Shown in pieces: positions 5,009 through 8,974 of a stretch of 8,974 nucleotides of DNA; the first letter of the stretch is position 1, and each line of letters opens with the position of its first letter. The stretch lies in assembly GCA_903917425.1 (NCBI GenBank), contig CAIXAQ010000324.1:1-8974 (forward strand), in the 5' to 3' direction. The stretch is from an uncultured Bacteroidales bacterium (GTDB taxonomy: Bacteria > Bacteroidota > Bacteroidia > Bacteroidales > UBA4417). The translations under genes and the position numbers were made by a program. The notes under the pieces were generated by a model. That model made no database searches and was not told the DNA's origin. It saw nothing but the letters and a program-made list of their open reading frames with translations.

Positions 5009-6988
5009 TTACTTTGACTCAGAAGCTGTTGCACCACCCGAGAAAGATAAAGGAACATTGGCTGAAGCTGGTGAAACCCTGGCATAACCCTGCATTTCCT
5101 GGTGCAATGCCGAACAGAAGTCGGTACAATAGAATGGGAACATGCCGGCACGGTCAGGAGTCCACTTCAGAGTTGCGGTTTCGCCCGGCATGATCAGTAA
5201 TTCGGAGTTATTTGCTCCTTTTACTGCAAATCCATGTGGAACGTCCCAATCCTGTTCAAGGTTGGTAACATGAAAATAAACTTCATCACCCATTTTTATA
5301 CCTTCGATATTATCCGGATTAAGGTGCGAACGGATAGCTATCATGTATACATCAACCCTGTTTCCTTTATGAACAACTTTCGCTTCTGCTTCCGACTTGG
5401 CTGCAAAAGGATTGGCATTGTCTTCAATTTTAAAGAATTTTTTGGAGTTTTTCACGATTTTATCCGCCGCAATAGCCTGTGCATAATGTGGCTCGCCAAT
5501 TGTCGGGAAATCGAGCAGCAAAGTCATTTTATCGCCGCTGATATCGAAGAGTTGGGCTGATTGGGTTAACTCAGGACCCGTTGGAAGGTATCGGTCTTTG
5601 GTAATTTTATTCAGGGCAATCACATATTTCCCGCTTGGTTTGCGCGAGTCGCCTCCCGGAACACATAAGTGACCAATTGAATAATAGGTCGGTGCACGAT
5701 CGACAACAACACGTTTTTCTAGATCCCACTTTACAATTTCGGACGAAACAAAGAACGATGTATAAGCAAAACCTTTATCGTCGAATTCAGTATGTAATGG
5801 ACCGAGACCGGTTTGCTGAACTTCACCCGCCAGAACTTCGTCATATTTCAGTACAGGAATGCCAGCGACTTCTCCTTCGAAAGCCTTACTTTCAATAGCT
5901 TTTTGTAATTTTTCGAAAGAGAATACAGGTATGGTAGCTGCCAGTTTACCGCTTGCCACTATATATCTGCCATCAGGACTGATGTCGCATCCGTGAGGTG
6001 ATTTCGGACATGGGATATAGTAAACCAGGCCAGGCATTTCTTCTGCCATAAGAATGGTAACTTCTTTTTCTTGGGTTGAGGTTGCTGAATGCGTTTTTTC
6101 ATCAAACGTGTTGTGCATGTAGCTGGCAGGTATTTTTTTGCCTTTTCCCTGTGCGATCAGTTCTTCGGCCTTTTTCCAGTTGACAGCCATTACAAAATCC
6201 TTATCATTCTGGCTGGCATTCACTTCGAGGAGGTTGTGCGCCTGTTCCGAATTGTAGCAGGTGAAGAACACCCAATCGTGCGACACTGCTTTACCGGCAT
6301 GTGCCAGATCGTAATTGAAACCTGGAACAATTATCTGAAAAGCAACATTCATTCTGCCGCTTTCGGGATCGACTTTAATAAACGTGGCCGCACCTTTGAA
6401 GTTTTCCTTAAAGGAAGCAATTGGCACGTCATCTTTACCGTCGAGGGGTAGTGAGAAACGCGAGTTGCCAACTACGTATTCCGTATTTTCGGTACAAAAT
6501 GGCGATGCGTGGTTACCTCCGGCATTTGGCAGCTCAATAATCTCCGCTGTACGGAAGGTTGTAAGGTCGATGCGGGCAATACGGGGTGTGTTGTTCCCGT
6601 TTATAAAAATCCAGCGGCCGTCGTCTTCACCATTGGTTTTACTGAGTTCAGGATGATGACTGTCGTCCCAGGGCACAAAACCGTGGGAAGTGTTGAGCAT
6701 AGGTTTGGATTCTTCAGTGTATCCCCAGCCGGTGGTTGGATCTTGCGAAAATACAGGAATATTCTTCAGCAGGCGCCCTGAAGGGAGCCCGTAAACGCCA
6801 AGCTGACCGCTGAAGCCGCCGGATGTGAAGAAATAGAATTCATCGAACTTGCCCGGTGCAACATACACTTTTTGGGCGGCATCGCCTGCCATAAGGCTGC
6901 CAACTTTTTTTGGTTTACATGAAGTGAATGACCCGCCAATCAGGGCGATCAGGGTCATGCCAACTAAAATTTGTCTGATTTTTTTCAT
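5009..6988 (-). CDS. nosZ: Nitrous oxide reductase NosZ, clade II (Sec-exported)
   Basis: Terminal reductase converting N2O to N2 outside the cytoplasmic membrane; 659 residues. The signal peptide starts MKKIRQ with no twin-arginine motif, so export is by Sec, the hallmark of clade II. It ends in Phe-Thr-Ser-Cys with Cys24 in lipobox position, so it is probably a lipoprotein. The beta-propeller supplies all seven CuZ histidines: His111 and His112 (SHHPELS), His160 (GGNHAS), His332 (SPHGCDISPDG), His399 (GPLHTEF), His440 (SIGHLC) and His501 (GEPHYAQ). The C-terminal cupredoxin domain (about 540-640) has the CuA ligands His585 (DVPHGF), Cys621, Cys625, His629 and Met632 in CTDFCSALHQEM. Asp623 sits where the Pseudomonas enzyme has Trp. 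It follows the cytochrome gene by 46 bases and is separated from the downstream accessory genes by a hairpin. Confidence 0.98.
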   Translation of the reverse strand: MKKIRQILVGMTLIALIGGSFTSCKPKKVGSLMAGDAAQKVYVAPGKFDEFYFFTSGGFSGQLGVYGLPSGRLLKNIPVFSQDPTTGWGYTEESKPMLNTSHGFVPWDDSHHPELSKTNGEDDGRWIFINGNNTPRIARIDLTTFRTAEIIELPNAGGNHASPFCTENTEYVVGNSRFSLPLDGKDDVPIASFKENFKGAATFIKVDPESGRMNVAFQIIVPGFNYDLAHAGKAVSHDWVFFTCYNSEQAHNLLEVNASQNDKDFVMAVNWKKAEELIAQGKGKKIPASYMHNTFDEKTHSATSTQEKEVTILMAEEMPGLVYYIPCPKSPHGCDISPDGRYIVASGKLAATIPVFSFEKLQKAIESKAFEGEVAGIPVLKYDEVLAGEVQQTGLGPLHTEFDDKGFAYTSFFVSSEIVKWDLEKRVVVDRAPTYYSIGHLCVPGGDSRKPSGKYVIALNKITKDRYLPTGPELTQSAQLFDISGDKMTLLLDFPTIGEPHYAQAIAADKIVKNSKKFFKIEDNANPFAAKSEAEAKVVHKGNRVDVYMIAIRSHLNPDNIEGIKMGDEVYFHVTNLEQDWDVPHGFAVKGANNSELLIMPGETATLKWTPDRAGMFPFYCTDFCSALHQEMQGYARVSPASANVPLSFSGGATASESK

Positions 6989-7034
6989 AAAAAAAGATTT
7001 GTTGGATTGTTGTTTGCTGGATTTGTATGGGTAA

Positions 7035-7532
7035 TTATTTGCTATCGTTCTGTCGAAGGTACTCCAGGATATTCAAGGCATCAGCTTCAGCTATATTCTG
7101 GTTTGCCATGGGAGTAAGGATTTCTTCGAAAAGTTTTTTAGCTAAAGGATCCGTTTTTATCATTACCTCCGGACCGGTAATCATGTTCAAAATCCATTCC
7201 GGGGTACGACGTTTTGTTACACCTAAAAGACCAGGACCTACGAATTTGTCAGCCGTAAGTTTATGGCAGGTTGTACATTTGGTTGCAAACACAGCTTTGC
7301 CAAGATCGGCTTTAGAAGCATCAATAGCATCGAGTTTTACATCGGTAAACTTGCCAACCCCTTTACTGTCGCTGGGTGCTTTAGTGTCGATAACAACATT
7401 GACATCGGCAGCAGGAGCTGAATCGGTCGAAGGTGTTTTTGACCCGCAGGCCTGCATGAAAAGGATTACTCCGGCAAAAAACATACTTTGAAGTATGTAG
7501 GTTACGTTTGATTTTTTCAGGGTAAACTTCAT
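7035..7532 (-). CDS. Monohaem cytochrome c lipoprotein, likely NosZ electron donor
   Basis: Class I c-type cytochrome of 165 residues anchored as a lipoprotein. The leader has Lys2, Lys6 and Lys7, a hydrophobic core and a lipobox ending Met-Gln-Ala-Cys (Cys29), followed by a Ser/Ala/Asp-rich linker to about residue 72. The haem site is CTTCH at 86-90, followed by GPGLLGV (99-105), a common class I element. The likely axial methionine is Met142 in LTPMANQ; Met124 is less likely. The C-terminal helix NILEYLR is typical. It is the first gene after the predicted promoter and precedes nosZ by 46 bases. With no nosR in the window, it is the obvious candidate to pass electrons to the CuA site of NosZ, though a partner could also be a bc1-type or alternative complex III. 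Function is inferred from motif and position. Confidence 0.9.
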   Translation of the reverse strand: MKFTLKKSNVTYILQSMFFAGVILFMQACGSKTPSTDSAPAADVNVVIDTKAPSDSKGVGKFTDVKLDAIDASKADLGKAVFATKCTTCHKLTADKFVGPGLLGVTKRRTPEWILNMITGPEVMIKTDPLAKKLFEEILTPMANQNIAEADALNILEYLRQNDSK

Positions 7533-7584
7533 AGAATTAGTTTTTTGAATGTAACTGTATTATTTTTTTCAGGTTTTTACTCCA

Positions 7585-7592
7585 CAAATATA
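7585..7592 (-). promoter_or_regulatory. Bacteroidota -7 promoter element for the nos operon
   Basis: On the minus strand this reads TATATTTG, an exact match to the Bacteroidota -7 consensus TAnnTTTG, 52 bases upstream of the cytochrome start codon. No clear TTTG is found at the usual -33 distance, where the sequence is a run of A and T. A missing -33 box fits an activator-dependent promoter. The AT-rich surroundings mean a chance match is possible. Confidence 0.55.
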
Positions 7593-7613
7593 AGTATAAA
7601 TATATTATATAGG

Positions 7614-7640
7614 ATAATCATTACTTAATTGCTTGATTAT
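7614..7640. promoter_or_regulatory. Candidate operator: ATAATCA / TGATTAT inverted repeat
   Basis: Perfect 7-base arms ATAATCA (7614-7620) and TGATTAT (7634-7640) are separated by 13 bases, so their centres are 20 bases apart, about two helical turns. The centre lies roughly 47 bases upstream of the start site implied by the -7 element, a usual place for an activator. The arms contain ATCA/TGAT, resembling the half-sites of the FNR/NNR family, but the FNR spacing is not met. The regulator is unknown. Confidence 0.35.
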
Positions 7641-7657
7641 TTTTCTGTAAAAGCACT

Positions 7658-7672
7658 CCAATTCTTAATTGG
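7658..7672. promoter_or_regulatory. Short palindrome CCAATT-CTT-AATTGG
   Basis: Perfect 6-base arms flank a 3-base centre, upstream of the ATAATCA repeat; the two centres are 38 bases apart. It could be a second operator for the nos promoter. Short AT-rich palindromes arise easily by chance, so confidence is low. Confidence 0.25.
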
Positions 7673-7687
7673 TTTATCAGATGCAAT

Positions 7688-7708
7688 GGTAAAGGGTGAC
7701 AGGTAAAG
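7688..7708. repeat. Direct repeat of GGTAAAG
   Basis: GGTAAAG occurs at 7688-7694 and 7702-7708, with a period of 14 bases. It lies in the leader region between the palindromes. No function can be assigned, and it may be chance. Confidence 0.2.
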
Positions 7709-7818
7709 TCTTATTCTTTATTTTCCAGGTATAAGGAATTGCTTCTTCAGATCAGCTGGAATCGTGTTTTGTTAGTTGAATAACCATGTCTATTTATGGG
7801 TTCGGGTTTTCTCTTACG

Positions 7819-7837
7819 GAATTATTGGTCATAATTC
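7819..7837. promoter_or_regulatory. Perfect 7-base inverted repeat GAATTAT-N5-ATAATTC
   Basis: Arms GAATTAT (7819-7825) and ATAATTC (7831-7837) flank TGGTC, making a 19-base dyad, the size of a typical dimeric repressor or activator site. It lies between the qNor terminator and the nos promoter, about 230 bases upstream of the -7 element, so it could serve an undetected distal promoter. On the minus strand upstream of it is GGTTTG but no good -7 element at the right distance. Confidence 0.3.
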
Positions 7838-7890
7838 AATGCATATTTCTTAACAGGATACGACAAACCAGATTCTTTTAATTTGAGAGT

Positions 7891-7922
7891 AAAACCTGCG
7901 CTCTATTACAATAGAACGCAGG
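7891..7922 (-). terminator. Rho-independent terminator after the nitric oxide reductase gene
   Basis: On the minus strand CCTGCGTTCTATT (7922-7910) pairs with AATAGAGCGCAGG (7907-7895), 13 positions with one G-U pair, less a tight loop at the tip. TTTT follows at 7894-7891. It begins 21 bases after the qNor stop. The G-U pair appears only in minus-strand RNA, supporting this orientation. It separates qNor from the nos operon transcript. Confidence 0.8.
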
Positions 7923-7943
7923 GTATATTTTCAAGCAAATATT

Positions 7944-8974
7944 TTATTGTTTTTCAAGGCTCCAGCCCGTTTTCAAACCTATAATAAACCAGGCCAGAGA
8001 TACAGTTCCAATAGCAAAAATCGTATCGCCGATTACACGAAGCCAGCGGAAGAAAGTTAATGTATCGCCCTGCATGAAATCCGCCGAACGCGCATACCAT
8101 AATCCGTATTTTACACTTACCCAGGTTTGGGCTAATCCAACCGGAAGCACACTGAGTAAAATCATCAGGGCAAGCCCTATATTAATGGACCAGAAGGCCA
8201 ATCGGATATATTTTTCTTTCCAGATTGCTCCTGCATCCATGCTGCGAAGCACAAAAAGCATGAGGCCGATTCCAAGCATACCATAAACACCAAAGAGTGC
8301 GGCATGGCCGTGTGCGGCTGTAGTATTAAGTCCCTGCATATAATACAATGCAATCGGCGGGTTGATAAGGAATCCGAAAATACCGGCTCCTACCAGGTTC
8401 CAGAATGAAACAGCGAGAAAACTGTAGATGGGCCATTTGTAATTCTGTATCCAGTTGCTGGTCCGCGAAATTTTAAGTGTGCCATACGCCTCGAAACCGA
8501 TCAATACCAGTGGTGCAACTTCAAGTGCACTGAAGGATGCCCCGAGCGCCAGAATTGCAGTGGGTGTTCCTGAAAAATAAAGGTGGTGGAAGGTTCCCAA
8601 TATACCACCCGAAAGGAAAACGATGGTTGAGAACAGCACATTAGATGTGGCTGTAGCGGCACGGATCAGGTTAAGTTTTACAAAAAGGAAAGCGATAGCC
8701 ACCGTTGCAAATACTTCGAAAAATCCTTCAACCCAGAGATGAACAACCCACCAGCGCCAGTATTCGGCAATTGCAAGATTGGTTTGGCGGCCCCACATAA
8801 GACCCGCACCGTAAAATGCTGCAATAGCAACGGAAGCAATAAGGAACATGGCCAGCAAATGACGGCTTTCGTCCTTCTTCATCAGAGCAGGCCAGATGGC
8901 TCTTCCCATCAATAAAAGCCAAAGAACAAGACCAATAAATAAGAATGCCTGCCAGAAACGGCCAAGGTCAACAT
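7944..8974 (-). CDS. norB: Quinol-dependent nitric oxide reductase (qNor), C-terminal part
   Basis: Membrane enzyme reducing two NO to N2O with electrons from quinol. The window holds the last 342 residues; the frame runs open to the edge, so the true start, quinol-binding N-terminal extension and first helices are missing (full qNors are about 750 residues). The metal ligands of the haem-copper oxidase fold are present, numbered from the first visible residue: His78 and Glu82 in HLWVEGFFEVF, His129 and His130 in FHHLYFSG (non-haem FeB site), and His221 and His223 in AAHGHAALFG (haem b3 and haem b). Glu151 in FSALEVAPL matches a conserved catalytic-pocket glutamate. The string HLWVEGFFEVFA and the start DLGRFWQ are characteristic of qNor rather than the cytochrome c type. 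The gene is followed by its own terminator and lies upstream of the nos genes, so its product N2O feeds NosZ. Confidence 0.93.
   Translation of the reverse strand, partial: VDLGRFWQAFLFIGLVLWLLLMGRAIWPALMKKDESRHLLAMFLIASVAIAAFYGAGLMWGRQTNLAIAEYWRWWVVHLWVEGFFEVFATVAIAFLFVKLNLIRAATATSNVLFSTIVFLSGGILGTFHHLYFSGTPTAILALGASFSALEVAPLVLIGFEAYGTLKISRTSNWIQNYKWPIYSFLAVSFWNLVGAGIFGFLINPPIALYYMQGLNTTAAHGHAALFGVYGMLGIGLMLFVLRSMDAGAIWKEKYIRLAFWSINIGLALMILLSVLPVGLAQTWVSVKYGLWYARSADFMQGDTLTFFRWLRVIGDTIFAIGTVSLAWFIIGLKTGWSLEKQ

Larger units (their letters stand above)
7533..7943. other. Intergenic regulatory region between qNor and the cytochrome gene
   Basis: 411 bases with no convincing open reading frame or RNA gene. 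It contains the qNor terminator at 7891-7922, the predicted nos promoter element at 7585-7592, and inverted repeats at 7614-7640, 7658-7672 and 7819-7837. A short direct repeat is at 7688-7708. The rest is AT-rich sequence in which I see nothing further. The length and repeat content exceed what a simple operon spacer needs, so regulated initiation here is plausible. Confidence 0.6.

Noticed and set aside
6900..6988. Twin-arginine (Tat) leader on NosZ
   Set aside because: Only a single Arg is present in MKKIRQ and there is no SRRxFLK-like motif; the leader is Sec/lipoprotein type.
7027..7491. Plus-strand open frame of 154 codons opposite the cytochrome gene
   Set aside because: It is a shadow of the cytochrome c gene, whose haem motif and leader are clear.
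7533..7943. Small RNA or hidden short gene in the gap
   Set aside because: No open frame with a plausible start, no tRNA-like structure, and the only strong hairpin is accounted for as the qNor terminator.

Overview
The window is a denitrification locus from a member of the Bacteroidota, covering reduction of NO to N2O and then to N2. The phylum call rests on several signs: Sec-type lipoproteins with Ser-Cys cleavage sites, A-rich leaders without Shine-Dalgarno sequences, a TATATTTG element matching the Bacteroidota -7 consensus TAnnTTTG, and the gene order nosZ - membrane protein - nosL - nosD - nosF - nosY. A genus cannot be named from the sequence.

Layout. All genes but one lie on the minus strand, so transcription runs from high to low coordinates. 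At the right edge is the C-terminal part of a quinol-dependent nitric oxide reductase (7944-8974, cut by the window), closed by a hairpin terminator. A 411-base gap follows. It holds the likely promoter of the nos operon and several inverted repeats. Then come a monohaem cytochrome c lipoprotein, nosZ (clade II, Sec-exported, predicted lipoprotein), and a large nested hairpin with a T-rich tail. Next are a four-helix membrane protein resembling the poorly understood NosB of clade II clusters, nosL, nosD, nosF and nosY. nosL/nosD/nosF are tightly packed, but nosF and nosY are separated by 186 bases containing a heptamer-based tandem repeat. Convergent with nosY, at the left edge, is a plus-strand gene for a FAS1 (fasciclin-domain) lipoprotein with its own terminator.

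How it works together (inference from families). qNor makes N2O from NO at the cytoplasmic membrane. The cytochrome c lipoprotein probably passes electrons to the CuA site of NosZ, which reduces N2O to N2 at CuZ. NosL delivers Cu(I), and NosD with the NosF/NosY ABC transporter supports assembly of CuZ. No nosR or nosX is present in the window, as expected for clade II.

The system is recognisable rather than wholly new. The least explained parts are the membrane protein at 4225-4791, the nested hairpin separating nosZ from its assembly genes, the heptamer repeat between nosF and nosY, and the inverted repeats upstream of the cytochrome gene.
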